Below, one piece after another: positions 46,853 to 58,730 of a stretch of DNA of 64,000 nucleotides. The DNA is from Lunularia cruciata. Taxonomy: Eukaryota; Streptophyta; Marchantiopsida; Lunulariales; Lunulariaceae. The notes beneath the pieces were generated by a model. That model had not been told where the DNA came from, ran no database searches, and saw only the letters and a program-made list of their open reading frames with translations. Position 1 is the first letter of the stretch, and the number at the start of each line of letters is the position of its first letter. A program made the position numbers and the translations under genes. The stretch is from positions 1,431,001 to 1,495,000 of the forward strand of contig OX419756.1 of assembly GCA_948567375.1 (NCBI GenBank). The letters run 5' to 3'.

Positions 46853-48791
46853 TGTGACAACCCGGCAAATATCACTTTTGTGGTAATCAGGTAAGTAAAG
46901 TTTGTTCCCATAGAGATACAAGTCAGAAATGTCCAAATACAAAGTCAAAGTAACAATTGCAGTTCTTCTGGTTGTGTCTTTAATCTCTCAGGTAGAAACC
47001 ACACCCAAAAGAGAGTAACAAGCATTGGTTCATAGTCTTGTCACAGATTAACACTCCTTAATCACAACACCTTCAATTCTTTCCAAACAATCTTGATTGT
47101 GATGATTCAAGCTCTCTCAAAAATGGCACTTCACTGCAAAATGACTTTGCCTTAGAATTGTGTTCCACCCCTTCATTGAAGGCACAACTTCCTCAATCAA
47201 AATTACTTCACATCAACTTCACGCTGCACTCAAAAATGCAGAATACTACCAACACTACAATTCCGCTCAGATCTGTCAAGGCATTGCTTCGATTGCACTT
47301 CACTCAGGATCAAACACACAGAATGAAGATCATGGCTACGGAATCCAACATCCAACAAGCACACTAACTTGCACTTCAAATTTCTCCACATACTCATAAA
47401 CACAAACACAGAGTTGATACTCTGAATCAAGCTCAAGCGACGAGCACTGCTTCACAACACTTTGCTTTGTCTAATCTCAAAAATTATGAGCACTAAACAA
47501 CAATTTCTTGCAAATGCCACTCTTAAGTAGTGAATCAAATGACAGTTCTAACATTTATACCGTTCTACAACAACTCTTCTAACCTGCAAATCCAAAATGA
47601 CAATGCACCTCTTCATATCTACCTCTTCAAATCTCAAAATTGTTACTAATCCAATCCGATGTCTACTTCTTCCTCAGCTTTCAAACCCGATCCCGAAGTA
47701 ACTTTACTTCCAATTGCTCTATCCTTGGGTTTCACAACTCCTAATTCTCCTACCAAATCTAACAGGTCTCTTTCCTGACTGAAATTCCACTAGTGGGTAA
47801 TCTATCTAACTCCTTATCTCCTGACCCTCTATTCTTTAATGTCTCCAATGGTAACTCAGAAGACATTTGCACTCCTACTTCATCTACTTTGGGTTTTGCT
47901 CTAACATCCTTCCGAAGTTTATCTATCTCTAATTTCACTAAGTCTAATCTAATCATGATATTGTCTTCTACTTCCAATATCTTCCTATCTACACGAGTTC
48001 TTAGACTAATCAACAAAGCATTCAAGTTTGTGTCCTGCGCTTGTCTCCTCCTCGTCTCCTGCACCAACAACTTCAACTCGTGTAGCCTTGTCTCTTTGAT
48101 ACACACAATGGCCTCTGTACTCAACATTGCATTCATCCTGCTTACGATCTCTTTCAATGGCTCCAATCTCATTTTCCTCTCCCATTCTCGATCTGCAAGC
48201 CAATCTTCTTGGTACATTGCCAATTTTGCTTCAAACTCAGCTTTCATAGCCTCCTTCTCCTTCTTCTATTGTACAATCTTCTCCTCTTGATTGCAAAGTA
48301 ACTCTCTCAACCTCTCTTCTTCTCTATACCACACTGTCAACTCTCGTTGCCACAACTGCTTCTTCTCTTCTACATTCTCCATCACCCTATCGAGCTCTTG
48401 TTCCTGGTCGACTACTCTTGCCATAGCATGGATAATCTCTAATCTCAAATCAGCAAACTGCTACTTCAAGATTTCATACTCAGCTACTTGTCTTTCCCTT
48501 GCTATGTCACTCTGTTCTATGAGTTCCTCTTGATTCCTTGCTTCTCTCTTCAAGTTCTCAATCACTTGATTTTGTACTACTGCATCTACTCGTAGTACTT
48601 CTCTGTCCTCCTCACCTCGGATTATACTCTTCTTCAATTCCGAGTTCTCTTCTTCTAATCGGCCCAACACCTACACCATAGTCTTCACCTCTTGACACTT
48701 CAACTGCATCTCCTTCTTCCTGTGTTCTAACTTCACCAATAAGGGACACAAAACCTCTTGTAGGTACTCCACTCCTTCACTCGTGGCTACT
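46853..48791 (-). repeat. Family B LTR, 3' part, minus strand, with U3 ORF remnant
   Basis: Begins TGTGACAACCCGGC (reverse of the LTR end) after GGATG, the presumed target site. It runs through R-U5 and the box near 47519, then the frame's tail and coiled coil (about 47760-48670, with KEVEDNIMIRLDLVKLEIDK-like and RELTVWYREEERLRELLCNQ sequence). It ends where a + strand LTR tip begins at 48792. It lacks its N-terminal half. Confidence 0.83.
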
Positions 48792-50694
48792 TGTGGTACC
48801 CACATTTTTCTATTTGGACGAGTTTTGAAGAAGTGTCGTGCTGAAACCAAATTGAAACCAAATGGAAAAGAAATGAATGGAAACTTGCGTTTTGATCAGA
48901 CCTGAGGAAGTTGACTTCATGTAAGAGGAAGAAGGACTCGGACTGGATCAGACCCAAAGAAGCTTACTTTGTGTCAAAGGAGGAAAAAAACTCAGATCAG
49001 ACGCCGAAGGAGGGCAGACCCGAAGGAGGAATGGAAATTGTAGGTCAGGATTCTTGCGGGGGCTGTATCTCAATGATGGAAGGTCCAAATCATGTGTGCA
49101 ATATCTTGTTGGAAGCGTCTTGTTCATAGCTTTCTATTGCCACCAAAATCGCAGAGTTTCAATGTCTGTAGCAAAAGTTACAAACATTTTAAGTTTTTGA
49201 AAGTACCTTAGTTTCTCCGGGTTAGTGTCTTCGGGTCTACAGGACTTCAGACTTCGGAATTTGTGTTTACATGACTTAGGGTTTACATGACTTCAGGTCT
49301 AAAGACTTCACCTCAAGACAAATATGATTCAACCCGCGGTAGTTGGACTTTGGAGTGCAGTGAAGATGACTTTGAGAATCTTGCTAGAGGCATTAGAGAG
49401 AGGTAGGATAGAGAACGAATAGATAGTTAAGATACACATGACTTCAATTTTAGTTCTGATTGAAGATGAAATAGGAATTGAAGGAGAAGTAGCAGTAGTG
49501 AATAAACCCGAAGTGTAGGATCAGATAGTAAGTGTCTTTGGGTCAATTACATGAGTGATTGGGGGAAAGTAGGTTGCAAATTGAAGGCGTAGATAGTGTA
49601 CCCATGCTTTCAATTACAATTCTTGATGAGGACAAAGTAGAATTAGTAAAGGAATTGATAGTCGTTAGACCCAAAGTAAGAGAGATAGGAGTGCAAGTGT
49701 CTTTGGATTTGAGATTTGACACTTTGGAGAAGAGTGGGTCGGGAGATAGAGATTTAGAAGGCTTAACTTTGATAGGAATTGCAGATCAAGAAGGAGAAGT
49801 GTTAGAATTAGTGGAGGAATTAGGAGTTGTTAAACCCAAGGATAGAGTAATAGTGAGTGAACTTACTTCAGGTTTGAAAGCCGAAGAAGAAGTAGACATC
49901 GGATCGGATTAGTAACAGATTTGAGATTTGAAGAGATAGATATGAAGAGGTGCATTGTCATTTCGGATCTGCAGGTTAGAAGAGTTGTAGAACTGTGTAG
50001 TTGTTAGAACTATCATTTGCTTCACTATTTAAGAGTGGCATTCACAATGTTATGTTGTTTAGTATTCATATTTCTGAAGATAGATAAAGCGAAGTGCTTG
50101 TCGCTTGAGCTTGATTCCAAGTATCAACTTTGTGTTTGTGTTTGTGAGTGTGTGGATAATTTTGAAATGCAAGTCAGCGTGTCTGCGGATGTTGGATTCT
50201 ATAGCCTTGATCTTCATTGTGTGTGTTTGATCTTAAATGAAGTGCATCGGAGCAATGCCTTGACAGATCTGAGAGGAATTGTAGTGTTGGTGGTATTTTG
50301 CATTTGTGAGTGGAGCACGAAGTTGATGGGAAGCAATTTTGATCCAAGAAGTTGTGCCTTCAGTGGAGGAATGGAACACAATTCTGAGGAAAAATCGTTC
50401 TTCGCAGTGAAGTGCCGTCTTTGGGAGAATCTGAATCATCACAATCAAGAGTTGTTTGGACAGAATTTACTATGTTGTGTTTATGTGTGTGTATATTCGT
50501 GACAAGTTGTCAAGATTGTGAGCTTGTTACTCTCTTATGGGTGTGGTTTCTACGTGAGAGACTAAAGAATAACTCAAGAAGAACTACATTGTTACTGTTT
50601 GACTTTGTATTTGACCAATTCTGAATCGTATCTTTGCGGGAACAAACTTTACTTACCCAATTACCGCAAAAGTGATATTTGCTGGGTTGTCACA
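48792..50694 (+). repeat. Family B 5' LTR of element 2 (short form, 1.9 kb)
   Basis: From TGTGGTACCCACA to GGGTTGTCACA, followed by the primer site. It lacks the globular and coiled-coil part of the U3 frame but keeps its tail as an open stretch of about 115 codons (about 49559-49912, ELVEELGVVKPKDRVIVSEL and EEEVDIGSD). TATTTAAG is at 50026-50033. The matching region of the 3' LTR (56120-56335) keeps the same tail. Confidence 0.88.
50026..50033 (+). promoter_or_regulatory. TATA-like box of family B 5' LTR
   Basis: TATTTAAG followed by AGTGGCATT, about 660 bp before the LTR end. It is conserved in sequence and place in the other copies (56453 region and 63157-63164). It probably drives the element's genomic RNA. 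Confidence 0.6.
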
Positions 50695-50701
50695 TGATTT
50701 T

Positions 50702-50720
50702 TGGTGCCGCTGCCGAGGAT
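50702..50720 (+). other. Primer-binding site of family B element 2
   Basis: TGGTGCCGCTGCCGAGGAT lies seven bases after the LTR end. It matches the tRNA-Asp-type site of Athila-like elements at about 16 of 19 positions. It fixes the LTR/body boundary. Confidence 0.8.
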
Positions 50721-50729
50721 ACAAAACTC

Positions 50730-52650
50730 GGAAGTGGAAGAATACAAAGCCAAATTCAAAACTGGGCGTCAAAGCAATATGAATGTCTGCATTGAGAGAA
50801 CAATGGGAAGAGAGAGTTCGAAGACAAACATTGCATTGTTCATCTTTGAACGATCCAATCTACTTTGGCCAAAAGAACGTTTGAAGATCCAATCTACTTT
50901 GGCCGAAACTGAACGAGAAGCGTTGGACTTTCAACTTCTCCACTAAGTTCAAGAAGCTTGCAAGAACTCGAACACAAGAAACGTGAAGGAGGGTGGCAAG
51001 GCTACTTTTTGTCCCTGTCTTCCAAGAAGAAGAAAAACTCTAGCGGGCAAACATATGCATTATGACCTAGTATACCAACTTCTCCTAAAGTTGTAAAGGA
51101 AGTCAAATTCAGAAGTTTGTTTGCAAAAAGACAGCACAAACACTTACAAAAAAAGAGTGTCAACATCTTGTACGTACGATCCCCCGGTTGTCCCAAAGGA
51201 ATTTTGAAGACCATTTGGAAGGTGTGGAACCTCTTACTTCTAATCGGGTTGAAATTGACACAACTAGAGAAGAAGACATAGGCGATGAAGACCCCACTTT
51301 GAACTTGACTAATTGGAACCCTTGGGCAGCCAACATGGCGTCCATACCAAGCAGCTCTTTGGTTCCTTCAAGTTCAAACTTACCACAGCCAATTCTGCCG
51401 CATCAAACAATGACTTTGTTACCTATGACCCAACATGCCTATCAGAAGTATAAGGGGACAGAACAAGACAAAGACCCTGCCGAATTTATCGAGGAGTTTG
51501 AAGTCATTTCCTTTGCTAACAAGGAACATGACTCTACGGATCGACTACAAATTTTTCCAAGTCTGCTCCAAAAGAAAGCTCGGAGCTGGTACACCCATGT
51601 AACTCAGAAGGAGTTCACACCAACACACTGGGCATACTTACAAAATGGCTTCCTGGAACGATTTTGGGAAGTGGATTATGATACGAGTGTCTTTGCAGCA
51701 CTTAATGATTTGGACCGACAGAAGAAGAAAAATTGAGAGATTACTCTGAGTGGTTCATGGCCCTATTGAACCGAGTTCCGAAACAATCCTGTATGGTGGG
51801 TTACTCCAATGCCCAAGCCATTACCTGATTCATTGGAGAGCTTTCACCGAAGATTCAAATCTTTGCCAGGGAGAGGAATGTAACTTCCTTGGACAAAGTC
51901 CTCAAACATGTCGCCCGATATGAGGCGGCTCATTCTCACTCGTCCATCAACCAAAGAAATCGGGAGAAGAAGGGCAAGAAGCCTAGACAAAGAGCTTCTC
52001 GTAGCACCTCCCCTTCTTTGGAGGAATCCTCCACAACTTCAAGTTCTTCTTTGGAATCCAACAAAGAAACCAAGCCGCAAGAATACAAAGATGTAGAGGA
52101 AAGAAGCCACTAACACCACCAACAAAGAATGTACCTAAGGCGGATCAGAAGCTGGAGACTCTTATTAAAGAGTTTGTGGATTTCAAGATCCTCATGATTG
52201 GGGCTAAGGACCAAAGAAAGCCCCCGTCATTTGGTCGACCAAATGTATGGTGCACTATGTGTGGTAAATCCGGCCACGCTTATACGGATTGTTTGACCCG
52301 CACTGCATTTCCAATGCAACAAATTGATTGGGTTCCCGGTTGGGACCAGATTGAGGAAGAAGAGGTTTTATACCAAACCCAAGAGGTACAGTCTTTGGCA
52401 AGCACATCATATCAAGGTCCAAGGTATGGACCAAGAGAGTACAATAATAATGCTCCCCCACAAAGACCATTGATGGGTGGCCAAAATAGACCTCAAAATA
52501 TTGCACCGGGTGCTTGTTACAATTGTGGCTTGATGGGACATTGGTCTCCAAATTGTCCGGAGCCAAGATGGCAAATTGGGTACGTGCCCCTTTGTGGAAA
52601 TTGTAAAGGATCTGGGCACACAATAAATCAATGCAAGCAACCACCCAACC
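50730..52650 (+). pseudogene. Gag with three zinc knuckles, family B element 2
   Basis: The capsid-like region shows DPAEFIEEFEVISFA, LQKKARSWYTHV and WAYLQNGFLERF (about 51480-51690), which is the retrotransposon gag pattern. A Ser/basic stretch (about 51960-52050) precedes three CCHC knuckles: CTMCGKSGHAYTDC (52257), CYNCGLMGHWSPNC (52514) and CGNCKGSGHTINQC (52595). Gag would assemble the particle and bind RNA. It is better preserved than in element 1 but broken in a few places. Confidence 0.88.
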
Positions 52651-53284
52651 CAAAGCCCCCTGTAAAGTATGTACAGATCCCCGCTGAGCGTGCTATGCTC
52701 CAAGCAAAGGGGGATACAAATGTAAATTGTATCACACTTGAGGAAGAGAGACCTCAAGAAGGGAGTACCGCTTCAAAAGGAGAATGGCCGGACCTCAAAA
52801 TTTTGAAGGTAGAAACCCGCACGGAGAGGAAGAATCAAGCTCCCAAAGAAGTGAGTACTACGTCTTCGTCTTCACAAAAAGCAAAGAGACTACAACCAAT
52901 AGCTATCCTTTCTATTAAGGAGGAAAAGGTCCTAGCAAAAGCTAAAGCGAAAGCCTTGCTGAAAGAAATTAAGGAAGCAGTACTCTACACACGGGAGATG
53001 ATTTTGGAGGAGAATACGAAGACACAACTTCTAGTTTTTTTGGCGGATATCAGGTCCGAAGTAAAAGACTTGATCCAAGCCGAAGTTGGTCAACCTGATG
53101 ATCATTGGGTCAAGGACATATGTACTCCAATTCCCATCCTTAAGCACTCCAAAGTCCAATTTGAAGAAGCACAAACTTTGGATCCAAAGACAAAGGCGAA
53201 GCAGGTGAAATTGGGAGGAAATCCAAAATATGATATTGTGGCTGATATGGCATCTACAAGTGCTAACGTCACATTTAAGCAATT

Positions 53285-53760
53285 GTGAGAGGACAACAAG
53301 TTGTAAAAAAGCAGTTGAGTTCAGCCCTCAAGAAAGTAAGGGCTATGACCAAGAAAGACTTGCCCGCAATTTATCGTATTGAACAAGAAGATTTGGGATC
53401 TTTGAAGGTGGATGCAGAGATAGCAGGATGTATGATCACATCCATACCGATTGATTCGGGGTCGGGTGTGAATGTCATGACAGAGGACATTGCACATCGA
53501 CTGGGGTATACAATGTTTGAACCAACATCCCAAATTCTCAAATTTGCGGATCAAACCAGGAGATGGCCCTTGGGCATGCTGTCAAATATCACCACAATCA
53601 TTGGAAGGGTACCCTTCAAATTAAATTACATTGTGTTGCAACCAGTAACCAAAACTGGTTATCCTCTCTTGATTGGAAGACCTTGGTTGTACAGTGCCCA
53701 AATCATTGTGGATTGGCACCTGCAAAAATTAAGATTTAAAGACATTTTATCCGAAGAGCA
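53285..53760 (+). pseudogene. Aspartic protease remnant of family B element 2
   Basis: IPIDSGSGVNVM is the canonical D-S-G active site. LKFADQTRRWPLGMLSNI follows, and GYPLLIGRPWL closes the domain. An acidic tail (EDKDESKDSSSLSSKDSKDE) comes after it. This stretch is open over about 270 codons including the spacer and keeps the active site, but it belongs to a broken element. Confidence 0.9.
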
Positions 53761-54071
53761 AAAGCTAGTGACTATGAGTTGGACAAAGGTTCCTCACCTT
53801 GGAGAAACTACTTTGTTAGAAGACAAAGATGAATCCAAAGATTCATCATCTTTGTCTTCTAAAGACTCCAAAGACGAAGTCCAAGCTAATTACCTGGAAT
53901 GCTACGAGGTAGAGGTCAAAGACGAAGACCCATACGACATCGCCTTGGGTGAACAAGACTTGGAGGAAGGAGGTTTGACGGCAGTACATCTCAGATTGAG
54001 CCAAGTAAGCCACGTTGAAGGTGTCATCAACCTTGATGACTATCAAGATTTAGGTGTTAGATTTAGCAACA

Positions 54072-54691
54072 CGATATGCCCACAAAGCTGCAGGTAACTT
54101 TGTGTCCCAGTCGTAGGTATAATTGACTGTCACCTTATTCAAAATTTTGCACAACAATCCGTTGGCCTTCTACATGAGTCTATTCGCTTTTGGGTTGTAA
54201 GGCATGGTCTTTCAATGTTTAATTTGGAAGTACTTGGTTAACGCTTCCACCATTGAGTTCAAAAAATGCATTCCCCGATCATTGACCAATTCCAGAGGAC
54301 ACTCGTAACAAGAAATGATGTTTCAAAAGAAAAATTCTACAACTGTTTCTGCATCATCTCTTCATTATGCTACCAAGATGGTGGAAGCAAAGGCAACACG
54401 AAGAGATGATGCAGAAACAGTTGTAGAATTTTTCTTCTGAAACATCATTTCTTGTTACAAGTGTCCTCTGGAATTGGTCAATGATCAGGGAATGCATTTT
54501 TTTAACTCAATGGTGGAAGCATTAACCAAGTACTTCCAAATTAAACATTGAAAGACCATGCCTTACAACCCAAAAGAAAATAGACTCACGGAGAAGGCCA
54601 ACGGATTGTTGTGCAAAATTTTGAATAAGGTGACAATCAATTATACCTACGACTGGGACACAAAGTTACCTGCAGCTTTGTGGGCACATCG
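54072..54691. repeat. 292-bp inverted repeat of integrase sequence with 36-bp spacer
   Basis: The left arm is 54072-54363 and the right arm 54400-54691, with spacer 54364-54399. Both arms are 292 bp long and about 96 percent identical by hand count (about a dozen differences, mostly transitions). The right arm is integrase sequence in the sense direction (NGLTEKANGLLCKILNKV), and the left arm is its reverse complement. RNA from either strand could fold as a near-perfect hairpin. Confidence 0.93.
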
Positions 54692-55070
54692 AACAACTGA
54701 AAAGATTACTACCAAGCAAACTCCTTACTTCTTGACATACGAATTGCATCCTATATTACCAGTTGAATTTGGAGTACCGACATATCAAATTCTTTGCAAA
54801 GAATGATTGTTGGAGGAAGAAAGCCAAGATCTTTGGATCGATCAACTATTGTGGTTAGAAGAGACAAGGGATGATGCAATGCAAACCACGGAGGAAGTCC
54901 AAGAACAATGGAAGGTCAGGCACGATAAAAGAACCAAACCTGTGGCTGTTCAAGAGGGGTACTCCAAATTCAACTGGTTCAATCACCGCATATTTTTTCC
55001 AAGAAAACTACATTTGAGGTGGATGGAGCCACATCGCATGATGCACATATATGTCAATGGCTTTATTTAA
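54400..55070 (+). pseudogene. Integrase remnant of family B element 2
   Basis: Core part with PYNPKENRLTEKANGLLCK and TKQTPYFLTYELHPILPVEF. The C-terminal module has HIYVNGFI and VNGWRVRKY. It is closely related to 25000-25630 (- strand) and 57060-57558. The first 292 bp form the right arm of the inverted repeat. It is broken. Confidence 0.83.
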
Positions 55071-55194
55071 CTTGCAGACGTGGATGACAATCCTTTTGCC
55101 ACTCGCGTAAACGGGTGGAGGGTTAGAAAATATCGGACCACGGACTCGACTTTGTATAAAGAACCAGTTGTCAGTGTTTGTAGGGACACTCACG

Positions 55195-55210
55195 TTTGAG
55201 GGAGGGAATA
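55195..55210 (+). other. Polypurine tract of family B element 2
   Basis: TTTGAGGGAGGGAATA lies directly before the LTR tip TGTGGTACAC. Confidence 0.8.
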
Positions 55211-56511
55211 TGTGGTACACACATTTTTCATTTTGGATGAGTTTTGAAGAAGAAGTGCCTTGTTGAAACCAAATTGAAACCAAATGGAGAAGAAATGAGT
55301 GGAAACTTGTGTTTTGATCAGACCCGAGGAAGTCAACTTCATGTAAGAGGAAGGAGGACTCGGACTGGATCAGACCCGAAGAGGCTTACTTCGTGTCAAA
55401 GGAGGAAAAAAACTCATATCAGATGCCGAAGGAGGGCAGACCCGAAGGAGGAATGGAAATTGTAGGTCAGGATTCTTGCAGGGGGCTGTATCTCAATGAT
55501 GGAAGGTCCAAATCATGTGTGCTATATTTTGTTGGATGCGTCTTGTTTATAGCTTTCTATTGCCACCAAAATCGCAGAGTTTCAATGTTTGTAGCAAAAG
55601 TTACAAACATTTTAAGTTTTTGAAAGTACCTTAGTTTCTCCGGGTTAGTGTTTTCGGGTCTACAGGACTTCAGACTTTGGAATTTGTGTTTACATGACTT
55701 AGGGTTTACATGACTTTGGGTCTAAAGACTTCACCTCAAGACAAATATGATTCAACCCGAGGTAGTTGGACTTTGGAGTGCAGTGAAGGTGACTTTGAGA
55801 ATCTTGCTAGAGGCATTAGAGAGAGGTAGGATAGAGAACGAATAGATAGTTAAGATACACATGACTTCAATTTTAGTTCTGATTGAAGATGAAATAGGAA
55901 TTGAAAAGGAAGTAGCAGTAGTGAATAAACCCGAAGTGTAGGATCAGATAGTAAATGTCTTTGGGTCAATTACATGAGTGATTGGGGGAAAGTGGGTTGC
56001 AAATTGAAGGCGTAGATAGTGTACCCGTGCTTTCAATTACAATTCTTGATGAGGACAGAGTAGAATTAGTAAAGGAATTGATAGTAGTTAGACCCGAAGT
56101 AAGAGAGATAGGAGTGTAGGTGTCTTTGGATTTGACATTTGACACTTTAGAGAAGAGTGGGTCGGGAGATAGAGATTTAGAAGGCTTAACTTTGATAGGA
56201 ATTGCAGATCAAGAAGGAGAAGTGTTAGAATTAGTGGAGGAATTAGGAGTTGTGAAACCCAAGGACAGAGTAATAGTGAGTGAACTTACTTCGGGTTTGA
56301 AAGCCAAAGAAGAAGTAGACATCGGATTGGATTAGTAACAGATTTGAGATTTGAAGAGATAGATATGAAGAGGTGCATTGTCATTTTGGATCTGCAGGTT
56401 AGAAGAGTTGTTGTAGAACGGTATAGTTGTTAGAACTATCGTTTGCTTCACTATTTAAGAGTGGCATTCACATTGTTATGTTGTTTAGTATTCATATTTC
56501 TGAAGATAGAT
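55211..56511 (+). repeat. Family B 3' LTR of element 2, incomplete
   Basis: 1301 bp matching 48792-50091 of the 5' LTR. It stops shortly after TATTTAAGAGTGGCATTCAC and TTCTGAAGATAGATA, where integrase sequence of another family B copy follows without a gap. Confidence 0.85.
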
Positions 56512-56512
56512 A

Positions 56513-57558
56513 TAGATACTTACACAACATTTTGTTTAAGATGGGCAAAGATGAAGTACTTCGGAGATGTTTGGAGGCATACAAAGTTGGAGGAGTCATT
56601 GAATCCTTACAATCTGAAGCATTGGGAGGACACTATGCCCTAAAAAATATGGTGAAGAAAATCCTTTCAGTAGGGTATTGGTGGCCTCCAATGTATAAAG
56701 ATACTTACACCCATATTCAAAGTTGTGATGCATGTCAAAGAATAGGGAAACCGACGGTGACTTCCTAGTGGCCTTTGAAACCAATTTTGCCATTGGCTCT
56801 GATTGAGAAATGGGGTATTGATTTTGTGGGTCCCATTCAACTAGTGACCAGAGTTACAAGGAAGAGATACATCTTGGTATGCACTGATTATGCGACCAAG
56901 ATGGTAGAAGCGGAGGCAACACAAAGAGATGATGCGGAAATAGTTGCAAAATTTTTCTTTCGGAACATCATTTCCCATTACGGGTGTCCTCTAGAATTGG
57001 TCAGTGATTGGGGAACTCATTTTTTGAACTTGATGGTGGAAGCGTTAACCAAGTACTTCCAAATTAAACATCAGAAGACCACGCCTTACAACCCAAAAGT
57101 GAATGGACTCACGGAGAAGGCCAATGGATTGTTGTGCAAAATTTTGAATAAGGTGACAATCAATTATGCCTACAACTGGTACACAAAGTTACCAGTAGCT
57201 TTGTGAGCATATAGAACAACTGAAAAGATTACTACCAAGCAAATTCCTTATTTACTTACAAACAGATTGCATCCCATACTACCAGTTGAATTTGAAGTTC
57301 CGACATATCAGATTCTTTACTAAGAACGATTGTCGGAGGAAGAAAGCAAGGATCTTCAGATCCATCAACTGATGTGGTCAGAAGAGAAAAAGAACAATGC
57401 AATGCAAACCATGAAGGAAGTCCAAGAATAGCAGAAGGTCAGGCACGATAAAAGAATCAAGCCTTTGGCTGTTCAGGAAGGGGACTTGGTGATGTTATAT
57501 GACAAGCCGCATATTTTTTCCAAGGAAACTACATTTGAGGTGGATGAGGCCATACCGT
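56513..57558 (+). pseudogene. Integrase remnant of family B element 3
   Basis: The zinc finger is GGHYALKNMVKKI followed by YWWPPMYKDTYTHIQSCDAC, which shows the second His and both Cys. The core shows EKWGIDFVGPIQLVT, VCTDYATKMVEAEA, ELVSDWGTHF and NGLTEKANGLLCK, so the D-D-E region is readable. It then runs to the insertion at 57559 and picks up at 59926 with HIYANGSIQLADLDGNPFAT. It is broken. Confidence 0.9.
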
Positions 57559-58108
57559 TGTCGTCGGGAAAATAGCCCACGTGTACCCTTGAGGCTTTTG
57601 GTGTGATAAATTTTCTTTTCTCTTTTATTTGTTGTAAGGAACAGGGATTTATGATAATATGTCTCGGGTGTAGTTTTGCTACCTGGTTTTTGGGAGAAAG
57701 TGAGGAGACAAAGAAGGGCTGAGGGTTTTCACAAAATGCCAAAAGATTTTGAGAGGGTTTGGCAGAGGATTTCGAGAGGAGTGGCAGAAATTTTTGTGAG
57801 AAGAAAGGAGTAGGGTTTTTTTTAAAAGGGGACAGAGGAGTTTCAAGAAAAAAAGGGGTTTTTTTCGGGAATGACAGGAGGAGTTTGGGGCAGAGGAGAG
57901 CAGGTGGGCAGGAAGGAAGTGAATCGAGAGGAATTGGAATGATCATGAAGGAGTAGTCAGGAAGGCTTTTTAGGGGACAGAGGAAAAATCAGGAGAGGAA
58001 ATTTCGAGTTGGACAGGAGAGGGTTTGGCAGGAAGAGAAATTCCCGAGAACTGAAGGGTTTGGACAGAGGAACAATCAGGAGAAGGAATTTCCGCAGGAC
58101 AGGAAAGG

Positions 58109-58730
58109 CTTGAGAGTGTAGGGGAGAGAAAGATTTCTTCTTGAAGGAATGAACAAATGTGCAGGAGAGGAAGTGCTTGGACAGAAGGGCAATTTTTGCA
58201 AGTAATGTTAGGACTTGAGAGTGCAGGGGAGAGAAAGGTTTCTTCTTGAAGGAATGAACAAATGTGCAGGAGAGGAAGTGCTTGGACAGAAGGGCAAATT
58301 TTCGCAGGTAATGTTAGGGCTTGAGAGTGCAGGGGAGAGAAAGGTTTCTTCTTGAAGGAATGAACAAATGTGCAGGAGAGGAAGTGCTTGGACAGAAGCG
58401 CAACTTTTGCAGGACAAGAAGGACTTGAGAGTGCAGGGGAGAGAAAGGTTTCTTCTTGAAGGAATGAACAAATGTGCAGGAGAGGAAGTGCTTGGACAGA
58501 AGGGCAATTTTCGCAGGACAAGAAGGGCTTGAGAGTGCAGGGGAGAGAAAGGTTTCTTCTTGAAGGAATGAACAAATGTGCAGGAAAGGAAGTGCTTGGA
58601 CAGAAGGGCAATTTTCGCAGGACAAGAAGGGCTTGAGAGTGCAGGGGAGAGAAAGGTTTCTTCTTGAAGGAATGAACAAATGTGCAGGAGAGGAAGTGCT
58701 TGGACAGAAAGGCAATTTTCGTAGGTCTGA
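58109..58730. repeat. Six-unit tandem array, period 104-106 bp
   Basis: Units start with CTTGAGAGTGCAGGGGAGAG at 58109, 58214, 58320, 58424, 58528 and 58632. Each has GGTTTCTTCTTGAAGGAATG and AGTGCTTGGACAGAAGGGCA. The last four are nearly identical. Because 104 is not a multiple of three and the unit lacks stops on the - strand, long repetitive frames (up to about 310 codons) appear there. They are a by-product of the repeat and not a gene. Confidence 0.95.

Larger units (their letters stand above)
48792..56511 (+). mobile_element. Family B element 2: Ty3/Gypsy, plus strand, short LTRs
   Basis: 5' LTR (48792-50694), primer site, gag (about 50730-52110), three zinc knuckles (about 52250-52640), protease (about 53285-53760), an inverted repeat (54072-54691), integrase (about 54400-55070), polypurine tract (55195-55210) and an incomplete 3' LTR (55211-56511). 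The two LTRs are about 95 percent identical by rough hand count, with mostly C/T and G/A differences, so it is younger than the family A copies. It is broken, with roughly eight interruptions, and is probably non-autonomous. It ends in a chimeric junction with another family B body. Confidence 0.9.
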
